DNA of 64,000 nucleotides from Pomphorhynchus laevis (GCA_012934845.2 WNNJ02000940.1:62001-126000), one strand, 5' to 3'. Positions 1 to 10,790 are shown, counted from the stretch's first letter. Notes: generated by a model not told the origin, from the letters alone. Translations and numbers: made by a program.

Positions 1-59
1 TGGGTTTTGCTTTGTTGGGTCAAAAGAATAGATTTAATTTAATTAAAAGAAGGAATTTT

Positions 60-280
60 TTAAAATTCATTTGTTATGAATTATACAAGGTATAATAAAT
101 TAAATCAGCTAACTGAGTCTACGTATTTAATATAATTATAAAATAAACAAAACATAATAATGCTAAATCAAAATTTAATAATTAAATAATAAAATTAATA
201 ATTGTTTTTAGATTTTCTATAATTTAAATCAAGTTAAAAAATGAAATTTAAAATAAACGTCATTTTTATGAATTGACTAA
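60..280. repeat. PLE-flank DNA with the CTGAGTCTACGTA motif
   Basis: AT-rich sequence carrying the short motif CTAACTGAGTCTACGTA at about 107-125. The same motif recurs beside PLE fragments in both orientations (about 2846, 18440, 39190, 59525, 59600), so this is probably PLE-derived end or flank DNA. No coding potential is seen. Confidence 0.5.
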
Positions 281-295
281 TAAATAACAGACGTT

Positions 296-446
296 GTATC
301 AGAATAAGAATTAGAGGTCATCAGGAGGAACTGCTATGCTATCAGGTTTCGGCCCCTAACTCCTCTACCCAACATAGCAGCGGGGCCAAATACATGCTAA
401 TGATGTATTTCCTCTGAAATAACTATCTAGTATCTTATTCTAATGC
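296..446 (-). repeat. PLE 3'-UTR structured element, full copy
   Basis: One of about ten copies in the window of a ~150-base element that follows the PLE RT stop codon (shown directly by the copy at 18634-18786). Read on the - strand, it has an outer stem (GTATTAGAATAAG-type with CTTATTCTGATAC-type), an inner stem GAGGAA/TTCCTC, a hairpin AAATACAT/ATGTATTT, a stem GCTATG/CATAGC, and a GGCCCC/GGGGCC pairing between the region 5' of that stem and its loop. Stem sequences vary between copies while pairing is kept. Function is unknown; RNA processing or RT template recognition are possibilities. Confidence 0.7.
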
Positions 447-1644
447 AAAGTATATTAAAATCAGATAATTGATCTTTATAAAAAATAATGCTGAATAAAA
501 AATAAATTATTAAATAATTAAAATTATTATAAATAATAAGCAATTATTACATGACATAGCAGCGGGGCATTTATTATTTTAATAATTGTGATATAAAATT
601 AAGTTTGGGTTAAGGCTACTTTCTGCTATTTCGTGTTTTGTGATTTTGTAAAATTAGGAAATTACTATTATTTACACAGATAATTAGTTTCAGTTTAAAT
701 GATACGGTTAGATTTAAATGTTACGTTCGGATTGGAGCCTTTCAAGTTTATTTTCAAATTCACGAGAATTTGAAAATAAACTTGAAAATTTGCAAATTGC
801 GCATTTTAGGCCAGACATGATAATTTAAAATCCATGCAATAAAAAGACGTTAACTTGATTGTTTATCGTCTGTTAGTAGTAAAACACTGGGTGCATTTAT
901 CAAAACTACGAAATTTTCCAGCAGGGTTGTTTGTCAAGTTAGACTAGGTTGTGAAAATATTGCTTACAACGCTAAAAATTCAACGCTTGGTAGAATATTA
1001 TCTGTTAGATTATAAATTGATGTATTTAAAAATAGAATTTTTGTTTATTACAAAAACGAGAGAGAACAATAAGTTTTATGTAGCTTATGTGTTTTAAACT
1101 ATAAATTAAAAAGAATAGCATATATGCTACTTACTTATCTAAAAAATAGTATTGAGATGTGTCACCATCGAGATAAGCGATGCTATATTTTGGTCTCCGT
1201 CTTTTGCTGCCTATCGTTTAAACTGTAAATGCATTAACAATTTAATATTTATGTATATAATGTTAAGAAAATATATACCTTCATGTCATCAACTTGTGTA
1301 ATTGTAAATAAGTGATCCCTGTTATAACAGGGTACAACTTGTTGGGTATAAAACTTGTTATGTACGCTGTCAAGGTACCTTGTTAAGGTATATTATCAGT
1401 GCATTTTGATGTTTTCTAAAATCAATTAAAAAAGCCATTTGTTGAGACAATAAAGCGAAGAAACCGGATAAATTCGGTAATTCCTTGAAGGCCAATAACA
1501 ACAGAATCAATACATTCAAAAATAAACGTTTACTTTGAAAGTGAACGATCATTGATTATTTTAACAATGTTATTTAACATTGCTAAATTATTAAATAATA
1601 ATAAATACTAAACCCACAATTTTATTCCATTTCAAATAAATAGG
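447..1644. other. AT-rich DNA without a recognisable gene
   Basis: No convincing ORF or RNA gene is seen. A short inverted repeat of about 20 bp lies near 738-790 (TCAAGTTTATTTTCAAATTC and its complement). The remainder is unstructured AT-rich sequence, probably decayed repeats. Confidence 0.4.
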
Positions 1645-1831
1645 TATTACAGAAACGTAGAAGAAAATATCCTTTATTTGATAAAAAAAATTATATTTCG
1701 ATAGCTCCTGCTATCATCATCCTGATGATAGCAGGAGCCATCATCAGGATGATGATAGCAGGAGCTATCGAAATATAGAATATTATTTTTTATCAAATAA
1801 AGGATATTTTCTTCTTCGTTCTGTAATAATT
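1645..1831. mobile_element. Foldback/MITE palindrome
   Basis: Two arms of about 85 bp are inverted copies of each other (AAGAAAATATCCTTTATTTG at the outer end, CGATAGCTCCTGCTATCATC towards the middle) with almost no spacer. There is no ORF. This fits a non-autonomous foldback or MITE element. The central GATAGC/GCTATC palindrome resembles the middles of the 860 bp array units and of the 35.2 kb palindrome, suggesting one family. Superfamily is unknown because no transposase is present. Confidence 0.65.
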
Positions 1832-2840
1832 ATTTATTAAATAATAATTGTTTAAGTTATTTAGTAGGTGAAATAAATTTTATGATTTCATTGATGACAT
1901 TTCATTGATGTATTTACTTATTATTGAAATGTTTTTCAAATCAATAACACCTCTAATTTGTAGTTTTTCATTAAACTTTTTGTTATGCGTTGTTCGAGGA
2001 ATAGGGGCTTTACAAATGTAAATTATATAAAATCTTATATAAAGTTATTAAATTATTTGTTATCATTTATTTTTATTTAATTATTTATGTTATTTAGCAT
2101 TATTATTAATTTATAAATAATATAAAATGCAATTATTAATTAAAAATTAATAAAAAATTAATTATTTATTCTTCAATTATTTAATTTTTATTTAGCAAAA
2201 TAAAATCCATAATTATAATTATTTATTTATTATTAAGCAATTAATAAAATTATCTTATCTACAAGTTTTGAACTTGATATAAATTATATAAAATCTTATA
2301 ACAATTATTTATTATTTATAATTATTTATTATTTTTTATAATATAAATTATATTTAGTCAATAAAATCAAGAATTAAATTATTATTTAATTATTTATGTT
2401 ATTTAGCATTATTATTAATTTATAAATAATATAAAATGCAATTATTAATTAAAAAATTGATCATAAATTAATTATTTTTAATTATTTATTTATTATTCAA
2501 TAATTTAATATTTATTTAATTATTCATTCTTTAATTATTTAACGTTATTTAGCATTATTTTTAATTTACAAATAATATACAATACATAATTATTAATTAA
2601 AAAATTAATCATAAATTAATTATTTTTAATTATTTATTATTCAATAATTTAATATTTATTTAACAATATATTTATTTAGCAATATTTTATAATATTGTAA
2701 ATTTATAAATGAGTTTTAATTAAATTTTATAAAATTATAAAATTTATTCGTATGATAAACTTCTTTCCTTTATAAATTTGCTGTTCACTCATAAAATTGA
2801 ATTTTATTTAGCATTATTTTTAATTTATAAATAATATAAA
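1832..2840. other. Low-complexity AT-rich stretch
   Basis: Mostly A/T runs built from repeated ATTATTTATTTA-like words, with imperfect ~100-base near-repeats (for example about 2080-2160 and 2390-2460). No gene, RNA or clear element boundary is visible. Confidence 0.5.
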
Positions 2841-3060
2841 ATAAATAGACTCAGTTGGCTGATCTGATTTATACATATTGTTTCAAATCTCCATTTAAAA
2901 ATCGATGATATATATAAACAGTTAAAATTATCAATTCATCGTGATAATCTTTGAATGATTTGCGTAAAAATCATTTAAATAATTTAATAACTACATATTT
3001 TAAACTAGGTTACTATCAAAATAACATCGAACAGAAAATATTAAAAAATATAAATTAGCA
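2840..3060 (+). mobile_element. PLE fragment (RT thumb end), + orientation
   Basis: After a CTCAGTTGGCTGATCTGATT motif, the + strand at about 2958-3055 reads as the end of the PLE reverse transcriptase: KNHLNNLITTYFKLGYY followed by QNNIEQKILK. This closely matches the - strand ORFs at 18793-19050, 27812-28045 and 42925-43299. It is a short relic in the orientation opposite to the other copies. Confidence 0.6.
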
Positions 3061-3319
3061 AAATATTATTAAAAATAAATGTTAACTAATTATTTATAAT
3101 TATTTATTATTTAATTATTTATTTTTATTTATATTTTATAGTAATTTACTTTTAATTTAAGTACGAAATTAGCTTATCTGATTTATTAATTTATCTTTGT
3201 GGAAGTAAAATAGATACATTTGTAAAGAATCAATATAATAAATATATTTTTAATAAGAATAAAGCATCAATAAAGTTTTTGTCGACAACTGTTTACACAT
3301 TTCATTTTTCTCTTTTTAG

Positions 3320-3909
3320 AAAGTGAAATAACTAACAGTCATATTTCATTCTCTCAAGATTGTTCTGCATTTTCGAATATACAACTGTCTGCAAGTAATT
3401 CAAGTCAACTCAGTAGTAGTTCAAGTCAATTAGATAAAAAACATCAGGTACTATTAATGTTGACGAATGTTCTTGATGAAATAAAAAAGAAGTCTCAAAC
3501 TAAAGAGACAAATCGAATACATAAGATTGAACAATGTGATAAGGATCTTGAAAATAGGTTTGTTGCGAGAGAGAATCTGAAAGAATCAAGAATCAAGAAC
3601 GCCGATGATGGTTCATTAGCGGTTAATAATAAAGAAGACAATGCTATCAGTGCTGATGCTATCAGTGTTAAATCAAGGAATTCATCGGAATCGCTCGATC
3701 AGCAAAAGTCTAAGTCTAGCGAAGGAGAGTCCTCCGCTTTGAGCAACAATACTACGGTCCGTAAAAAGGCTGATGCAAGCTTTTTCGAAAAGAAGAAAGA
3801 AGAATTTTTGCGTCCAGGTGATATACATAAGATGAAGTCACTCTGGGAAAATAAGCTTTCGAACGAGAATAGCGACATTGAGGCAATAAAAAAGAAGAGC
3901 CAGGAAAAG
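3320..3909 (+). CDS. Internal exon of a host gene, charged/coiled-coil protein
   Basis: An open frame runs from a good acceptor (TTTTTCTCTTTTTAG, ending 3319) to a donor (GAAAAG|GTAACA) at 3909/3910. The exon is 590 bases: it enters after one codon base supplied upstream and ends in phase 0. It encodes about 196 residues: a Ser-rich start, then a Lys/Glu/Ser-rich segment including FFEKKKEEFLRPGDIHKMKS and ending IKKKSQEK. An ATG at 3457 lies inside the exon, so I prefer the splice boundary over an internal start. Composition is far less AT-biased than the surroundings and there are no RT or transposase motifs, so I read it as host. Its likely partner is 31959-32306. I do not recognise the family; charged low-complexity sequence of this kind is common in cytoskeletal adaptor proteins. 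Confidence 0.6.
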
Positions 3910-4480
3910 GTAACATATGAAGACTTTTAATGTTTTCACATTGCGACAGTTTTTTGGTAATTGTGATTTAAAAAATTTTTAATAAAGATAATTATATAAA
4001 GATTACGGCTTGATTTTTTAATGTTGGAAAAAATTAAATATTTGAATACAGTTGATCGTATCCTTTTAATGTATAACCGATTTCAGGACCTTACTGAAAA
4101 TAAATAGCTGTATAGTCTCAAATGCTCAACAACCATTCATTTAATACCTAATGTAATTAGTTATTAATAATAAACACGATAAACGGAAATTTACAAATCA
4201 TTCAAACACTGCGTGTATAATATGATTAATATAATAATATAATATAATATTATAATATATTATAATATATTATATTATAATATAATATAATTTAAGATAA
4301 TATAATATTATATAATATTATAATATTGTATAATATTATATTTGCATAATGTTTCAGTGAAACATCGTGACAAGATGTTAGAATAATTAATTTAACAAAA
4401 TGAAACGAAAAAGTAGTAAAATTTGATAAATTTAAATTTGATAAATTTTATAACTGTCGTCCTGTCTTGATAACTTCATG
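3910..4480. repeat. Intron start and AT microsatellite
   Basis: This begins the proposed large intron. At about 4218-4345 lies an (ATAATATTATA)n-like simple repeat, strongly self-complementary. No coding sequence is seen. Confidence 0.5.
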
Positions 4481-4489
4481 CCGAGCCGA

Positions 4490-4695
4490 AGTAGATACGG
4501 AAATAACACGCTACTACGCATCACAGAAGAAGCATTTACGATCCTCCTCCGCTCATGCTCTCCACTATGCATGCTGCATTTCCCCGCTGAACGGCTACGC
4601 TGATCCGTTTGAACAGTAAAGCACGGGCTCGGGATCGGAAGTTGCGCAGATTAATGAGTTCATGAAGAAACGTGAAAGCATGATTAAATGAAACC
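4490..4695 (-). pseudogene. RLE-type retroelement fragment (end of endonuclease region)
   Basis: A small GC-richer island. On the - strand it reads LLFKRISVAVQRGNAACI, the diagnostic end of the endonuclease region in a family of non-LTR RT proteins with a restriction-like endonuclease. The fragment at 7306-8030 has the equivalent LFQRISIALMRGNSKAI. Only this tail survives, without RT motifs. The assignment rests on motif recognition from memory. Confidence 0.5.
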
Positions 4696-4978
4696 ATTTA
4701 AATGATTTGTGTATGGCAGTATAATTTTTTTATGCATTTAGTATGCGTAAAAGATCAAAAAAATCACTTTTTGTAAATTTAAATTTACAGCTGTCACGGT
4801 CAGTGACAATCGGTCACTGACCTATTTTATACTACAAATGACAAAAAGTCATTATATAATTAAATAATATTTATTTCTTTTTAAATAAAAATAAAAAATA
4901 AATAATTATTTAAGATTTTAAAATTTAAATTTTAAATAAAAGTCATTTTTTATGAATTGAATAACGAATAGCAGACGA

Positions 4979-5140
4979 TGTATTCGAATAAGGATTATAT
5001 TATAAGTCATCAAAAGAAACTGCTATCTAATAAAGTTTCGGTCACTATTCCTCGACATTACATATCAGCAGGGACAAATACGCGCTAATGCCGTATTTCT
5101 TACTATGAAATTTTACTATTTTTGTATCTTATCTAATACA
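4979..5140 (-). repeat. PLE 3'-UTR structured element, diverged copy
   Basis: Homologous to the element at 296-446 but diverged. The inner stem is AAGAAA/TTTCTT instead of GAGGAA/TTCCTC, and the hairpin is AAATACG/CGTATTT instead of AAATACAT/ATGTATTT. Pairing is kept by paired substitutions, which is good evidence for selection on an RNA or DNA fold. Confidence 0.65.
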
Positions 5141-5330
5141 AAGTATATTGTTTATTATCCATTTCTGTTAAACTTTAAAAAAGTTAAACTCTTAAGCTGA
5201 AAATTTTGTCACGTATGCAATGACAGCTGACCAATTGTCGTAACACCCAACACGTGTGGCAAGTTTGCTGCAGATCATATATAATAGTTTATTATATGAT
5301 TTGATCTATTATAGGATACAATTATGTTCA

Positions 5331-5666
5331 ATATCCAGGAAAACAATCAGGTATAGTTAGACGACAACAAAAATTATTTTGATATTTTGATAGAAACTAC
5401 TATCATCTTCAGAAATTTAAGATGATTTTAGCATTTTCATAAATTTACGAAGTAATATGAACAAGTTAAACAATGATTTTTACTTATAAGCAATGATTTC
5501 TTTGAACAAGTGTAAGCAACGAATTTGATTTAAGCAATATCAATGTAGAAGATCAACAATAAACCTTTGTAATTTTTTCATTTTTTTCAAATTTTCGAAG
5601 ATGTTACTAGCAAAATATCAAAATAATTTTGTTGACTTTAAATTATACTTGATTGTTCCTGGATAT
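5331..5666. mobile_element. MITE with ~60 bp terminal inverted repeats
   Basis: Begins ATATCCAGGAAAACAATCAG and ends with its near complement (CTTGATTGTTCCTGGATAT). The imperfect TIRs are about 60 bp and share AATTATTTTGATATTTTG. It is 336 bp long with no ORF. The centre contains an ACTATCATCTTCAG segment like the other foldback elements here. Superfamily is not assignable. Confidence 0.65.
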
Positions 5667-5897
5667 TTAAAATTTTAAAATACAGATCAGGATGGATATC
5701 TATACAATTATGATTTACAACTGTAAAATGATATTGGGTTAAAAGTGTCTTAATGCCAAGATTATTATTTCGCTGTATACTAAGATAAACTCGATAAATG
5801 AGCCTTAAATAACAAAGCTACTTAGTCCGACTGGCTTTCGGTCAAAACTCATATTTTAACATTGTAAGCAAATGTCAGGCGAGGATACTTCAACCTT

Positions 5898-6245
5898 TTA
5901 AGATAAAAAATATCTTAACCTTTTGCAATCAAATTCTGCTTTAACATCCTTTAATTTATACATGTCGTCAAGATAGATCACGTAAAATTCGTAATTTGCT
6001 ACCCTGAATTTGGGCTTTACTTGCCCCGGCGATCCTGATGCAAATTTTAACAACCATGCTCTATCGTTCTTCATACCCAATGTATAGACGTTCTTCATAC
6101 CCAACGTATAGAGTTGCTTCACTACAATAGACGACGCGACTTCTTCGTCGTTTTCGAAGAAACTAGAAAAGAACACACGTAAACCAGCAATATAATCGTC
6201 GAGCCATTTCTGCACACAAGAAGCTAATGAATTTTCTAATCCCAA
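5898..6245 (-). CDS. Unidentified ORF, possibly part of a decayed element
   Basis: An open frame of 115 codons, less AT-biased than the neighbourhood. The product has a mixed, globular-looking composition (WLDDYIAGLRVFFSSFFEND; YEFYVIYLDDMYKLKD). It contains a tandem duplication of about nine codons (LYTLGMKN, then VYTLGMKN), visible in the DNA near 6072-6115. No family is recognised. It lies downstream, on the same strand, of the RLE-type fragment at 7.3-8.0 kb and could be host or element-derived. Confidence 0.35.
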   Translation of the reverse strand: MGLENSLASCVQKWLDDYIAGLRVFFSSFFENDEEVASSIVVKQLYTLGMKNVYTLGMKNDRAWLLKFASGSPGQVKPKFRVANYEFYVIYLDDMYKLKDVKAEFDCKRLRYFLS

Positions 6246-7030
6246 TGGAAATAGGTTACTGTATATATTTAATCTATGCTTACATCGATGGAACTGCTAA
6301 TCGTATCAGAATATGTTTTGTTGCTAAGCGAATCGCTGACATCACCAACCTCTGTCGATTTCGAATCAATATTCATGGGCAATGTCGAAGTAACTGTTTG
6401 ATTAGTTCCTAAATTGTGCACAGCAAATTCACAAGTAGCGTTCTGGTTTTTCGAAATTCACTAGGAATCTTCGACCCTTGATAACCTGATCGCTTCCTTC
6501 CGTACAGTTGACTTGACAATGAAGATCCTGAAGAGCTTGATATTAATAATGATGCAGACGAGACTTGCTCTTTTTAGGTGCGTCTTGGCCCATTGAAAGA
6601 CGAAAATGGCAAAAGAGGTAGTTTATAAACCGGTAACGAAGTAAGCAGAGTATACACTTTGTCCTGTATTGATGGCACATCCATGAGATCAGTATGAATT
6701 GAGTGAGATACATCATCGATATTATCTCTATGTCACAACTCCATTTCGTCCATTTAGAAATTTTCCAACCTTTGAGTTGTCATGAGTTATATAGCTTTCC
6801 AAAAAGGTGAGCACAACAGAAGCCGCAGAAGAAACTACATTCAGAAACGTTGTATTCGTTTGTGAACAAAGTTTTCCTGTTCAATTATTACAAGTATTCA
6901 TATAACATTTTTAATTTACGAATTACAACAAAAGAACAAAAATTTCAAAGAAATAGTTAACCTCTTCGTATAATGTCCATAATCAATAGAGTTAGACTTC
7001 CTCTTCGTTATCACTACTTTCAGATAGCGC

Positions 7031-7495
7031 CTAATCATCTAGAATATCTGAATCAACCGATCCACTGACAACTAGCCGGCCTTTTTCCGGTATCATCTGC
7101 TTGTTTATAGTGAGCGTGATTATTTGATCTGTTTCACAAAAGTCAGTTAATAATTCTGTTTCATAATTAAAACTTCCGTCCGATTCATGATTATCACTAT
7201 TTGCGTTCGATAAATTGTCAGTAAATTCAGAATCAGATAATGTATGTACGTCATGTGTCATATAACCGACGGTCTGTTTACTAATTTCGGTTTCTGGCTG
7301 TGAGTTTATAGGTAAAGATTCAGGATCATCAGCGTCGTTATGATTTGATGAATTGTCACATTGTTGCAGAAAGGTGTCAAAATGTGGCTTAATTTTGCTT
7401 GAAAGACTTTGGAATTTACTGTGATTGCAGAGGTCAATACTTTTAGTGTGAATTTTCCGTTTTCTTCTATAAGTACACAATCTCTGTTGGAACAC
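7031..7495 (-). CDS. Unidentified acidic ORF downstream of an RLE-type domain
   Basis: A 154-codon frame whose second half is very acidic and Ser/Asn-rich (DSEFTDNLSNANSDNHESD). It overlaps the 3' part of the 7306-7998 frame in another register, so it is either a frameshifted continuation of that protein or a separate tail. The start (CTYRRKRKIH) is basic. No motif is recognised. Confidence 0.35.
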   Translation of the reverse strand: MFQQRLCTYRRKRKIHTKSIDLCNHSKFQSLSSKIKPHFDTFLQQCDNSSNHNDADDPESLPINSQPETEISKQTVGYMTHDVHTLSDSEFTDNLSNANSDNHESDGSFNYETELLTDFCETDQIITLTINKQMIPEKGRLVVSGSVDSDILDD

Positions 7496-8030
7496 AATTT
7501 ATGAGTTCCTGTAAAAACTGACGTATCGACACTGGATCCTGGTATATTAGCTAGCGTGACAGTTACTTCATTTGTATTGTTAAATTCAATGTATCCAGGA
7601 ACGGACTGATCAATTGACGATGGAAGAGAGTCAACTGCCAGATCAAGTGCCTGGAAGGGGTTCATTCTTCGTGTGGGATTCTCCATTATGGGGTTAGCGA
7701 TCTCGTAATACGGTCGGTTTAACATATCAATGCTAGATAATATAGCTTTTGAATTTCCTCTCATGAGTGCTATTGATATTCGTTGAAAGAGCCGTGCAGA
7801 TGCGATGCTGTATGGTATAGATGATCGAATTGCTAAGTATCGGGCGATTCGTCTGATGATTTTCTCCCCTTCCATATTCCAGCCGCCGTAACACTCCAAG
7901 ACTGCAGGTATGAAGTTATATCCCGCCTCAATCATTTTAGCACGGTACTTTCTATCTTTGACCGATGATGCGTACTGCGCAGCTGCGTAACCAGGCACAT
8001 AAGCTGACTGGCGAATAAGTAAATTATAAA
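7306..8030 (-). pseudogene. RLE-type endonuclease-like domain of a retroelement, with extra C-terminus
   Basis: The open frame reads upstream without an ATG from a possible acceptor (ATTCGCCAG, about 8014-8022). Residues about 14-85 match the endonuclease region of RLE-bearing RTs: VKDRKYRAKM (the K..KY pattern), GYNFIPAVLECYGGW, then SARLFQRISIALMRGNSKAI. After this domain the frame continues for about 130 residues with a short Cys-containing stretch (HKLCSNRDC), which is unusual because family proteins normally end soon after the RGN motif. No RT motifs lie upstream in this window. It is probably a truncated retroelement; host exaptation of the domain is an alternative I cannot exclude. Confidence 0.5.
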
Positions 8031-8578
8031 TTTAGTAGAATGTGCTCAGAGGCAAATATTACTGCTACTGATCAAAAAGTGATCTAATTGTAACAAAGTT
8101 TGACGTACCTTTATGATTAATAATCATGTTAGATTTCGCATATCTACCTTACATCAATAGCGATTTCGGTGTTAGTCAAAAACACGTTGTAGCTTGAGTG
8201 GTCGCGATATTTGCTGTTCTATGTTTATCGTCTTCTGATGTTGTGAATTTTCTTTCAAAGTTGATTATATCGCTAAATCAAGGTTGCCAAATTAGCAGTT
8301 CATTGAAAATACGCAATTGGTTTACCACTCACTCTCTTGATCACTCGTATGAGCTGCTAGTATAAAGCTTTTGCTTTCGGGTTGATAGCAGCATACGTCA
8401 TCTGACGCTAACCCGCAAAGGACAGTTCAACAGGTGTAATGTAAAGAAATAATCGGTTACAAGTATGTTGTTTCATAAAGTTTACAAAGTATTTTGTGCT
8501 TGATTAACGAGAATGTAAATTGGAGGATAAGCAACTTTGAAATTGACAAATAATTTAGAAAACTCTGACTTCAATGGA

Positions 8579-8783
8579 TTTAATGACGTCAGGGATGGTG
8601 AGCTGAAACAAAACAGAAAAGAAGCAGTCTAACGCTGTGCCGTTTCGTCGTTGTTTAGACTAATCAGTACCGGATACTTCCACTGCTGGATGCAGAGAGG
8701 ACAGGTAAACGGCTGCGTCAACTAACAATGCCTCATCAGTGTGATACGAATATCAGCTCGCCCTCCCTGACGTCATAATTTGC
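8579..8783. mobile_element. Short element with inverted ends carrying a diverged hammerhead
   Basis: Bounded by TGACGTCAGGGATGGTGAGC and the near complement GCTCGCCCTCCCTGACGTCA, about 205 bp long. The interior shares the hammerhead segment of the 23.3-23.9 kb repeats. It may be a non-autonomous element that took up the ribozyme sequence, or a separate branch of the same family. No ORF is present. Confidence 0.55.
8639..8713 (-). ncRNA. Hammerhead ribozyme, diverged copy
   Basis: On the - strand, in order: stem III GCCG, cleavage-site dinucleotide UU, stem I TACC...GGTA, core CTGATTA, stem II GTC/GAC, GAAA, stem III CGGC. Stem I differs completely from the 23 kb copies (TGCCAG/CTGGCA) but still pairs, a compensatory change. 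The core has CTGATTA where CTGATGA is canonical, so the copy is probably inactive or weak. Confidence 0.65.
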
Positions 8784-9359
8784 TGAAAATGAGAGTTATT
8801 AGGATTTAGTGATATTTTGATTTGTTTATGGATTTTATATATTCAATTTGTTTTTTGATTTACTTATAGTAGACACATGTAAATTTGATTGTGATGATTT
8901 AAAGGAATCGTATTAGATAATCAGCTTTTACTAAATTAGGAACTTTTATAATTATCCTCTATTTTCTTAAATTTTTAAGTTTGATAGGTATCTTTAAGAT
9001 AGGATATATATTGACGGAGCGGATAATATTTTCCACTCTTGTGGGGACGGTGCTGTCCATATTGTTGATTGTTGGGGATGCCCAGTTTCACATATACTAA
9101 TATGATGAGACTATTGCATTCTGAATTTTGGACATTTAAGTTGAGTAACGATAGTTTTTCTTGTAGTTATTTCGGTATTTTTCATTTAATTAATGGTTAT
9201 TTGCTATTTAATTTTTAAAGTAATCGCTCCTTTTGTTGTGGATCTAATTAATTACTATACATACGTCTTAATTAGGAACTTATATAATTATCTCTTGTTT
9301 TCTTAAGCGCTAAGTTTGGTGAGTATCTTTTAAATCAAATATACACAAGAAGACAAATT

Positions 9360-10790
9360 ATTTATAGTGGCAAATGCACATTTATGGATGCTTACAAGCC
9401 CACTTAAGAAAACAAGTCAGAATGCGAAATTGAAATAAAACGAATTAGTTGAAGAAAGTGAAGTAAATATATCAAAGATAACGGGATTGGATATGTGACG
9501 AAACATTGGAGCGGCGAAACGTTAGACGTGGCAAGAGTAGCGGCGAAGTTAAATAGCGGATGTTATAATTAGTCAAGTGAGCAGGTGTGTGAAGAAGTAA
9601 ATAATTAGTTGATCACAATGTCAAGGAGACAGAGCGCGAGTCATCAAAATGAGCAAGGTTTAGTTAGAAGAGGGGATAATAATATAAGAGACGATAGATA
9701 ACAAGATGCAAACTCGATTTGACACGATAGTTAATGGTGGGGGCCAGGCTAGAACAGAAACAAGATAAGATATATGGTAGAAGCGGTGAAGACGCGAGAG
9801 GACACGTCTAACACAGGAAATGTTCAATCTTGCGCTTGTTCGATCTGTCAAGGAGCCCGCTAGCCAGTCATCAAGATTGGCAAATGTAGGTAGGCAGGTA
9901 GTGACAGTTTTAAAGACGAATGTAAAAATACGCAAACGAGATTAGACAACATTGTGAATGGTTGGTCAACATAAGACGGAAAGATGATGAGATATATGAT
10001 CGAAGCAGTAAAGACGCAAAAAGACAATAACAACGGAGTTAATGGTGCGTTAGAGAGTTAAATGAGCAAATTTGGAAGAGTTAACAAAAGGGCTAAGGAA
10101 ATTATCAATTATCGGAAACAGGAGATCCGAAATATGAGCGATGCAAGTACGGAAGTCTATCAGATTACGGATGCGGAGAAGATTACGAAGGTGTAGGGAC
10201 GAAGGGCAAATTTTGTAATGCACAAAAGATTTGAGGTTAAAAAGACTGTCGAAGTGGAAACCTAAAAATGTCAGCTTGCCAACAATTTGAAAATAATCAA
10301 ATTATTTTGGTGGAATTATGTCGAGGTGATGAGGGATGATTAACATGATTTTGAACTTTTTGGGATTAAGAGCTAGATAAAGGAAGGAAATATGATTCGA
10401 GATATAAATAAGACAATTTCTGGTAGAAGTAGCGAGGTCGTGGACACAAAGATGATGTGTATGAGGAGAGAGGAGGATATTATCGGCATTTTGCATCAGA
10501 TAGAAATTGTAGTCACAAGCAACTCCCCAAGAAGGGAGAAACTTAGAGGAGCTAACGAGGAGCTTTGGGGAACACCATGCGAAATAAAAGAAGATAGATG
10601 AAGAGAAGTTGAATAAAATCATAAAGAGCGGTTTTAAAGATAATAATAGAACAAAGTTACAAAAGAATAAAAGATCTGTTATCGGGACTAAGTTAAAAGA
10701 GAAAGATAGAGCGTGCACAGATGTCGAATGCAAAAGAGAGGTCAAGAGAAGTTACAACGTGACACAGTTTCTTATCACAGAATTGATGTA
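9360..10790 (-). pseudogene. Decayed CR1-like LINE, antisense
   Basis: On the - strand, 10302-10745 contains MQNADNILLSPHTHH and LALNPKKFKI, matching the better copy at 20.9-22.1 kb (MQYADDILIYSHSS; FLNPTKSKVL). The RT catalytic YADD is changed to NADN. The 3' end at about 9364-9402 (GTGGCAAATGCACA ... CTTACAAGCCCA) matches the complement of that copy's 3' tail, so the element covers at least RT to 3' end. It carries many stops and is old. Open frames on the + strand here (10392-10791) are antisense shadows. Confidence 0.7.

Noticed and set aside
296-446. Hammerhead ribozyme in the PLE 3'-UTR element
   Set aside because: The sense strand has CGAAAC and CTGATGACC, but GAAA precedes CTGATGA and the bases next to them do not pair as stem II in any of the three circular permutations. 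CTGATGA is also not conserved between copies.
3910-3930. Extension of the first host exon to the TAA at 3930
   Set aside because: A good donor (AAAAG|GTAACA) precedes it, and a phase-matched acceptor exists at 31958; the extension adds only six residues.
6227-6412. + strand 61-codon frame
   Set aside because: Overlaps the start of the longer - strand frame and has no motif.
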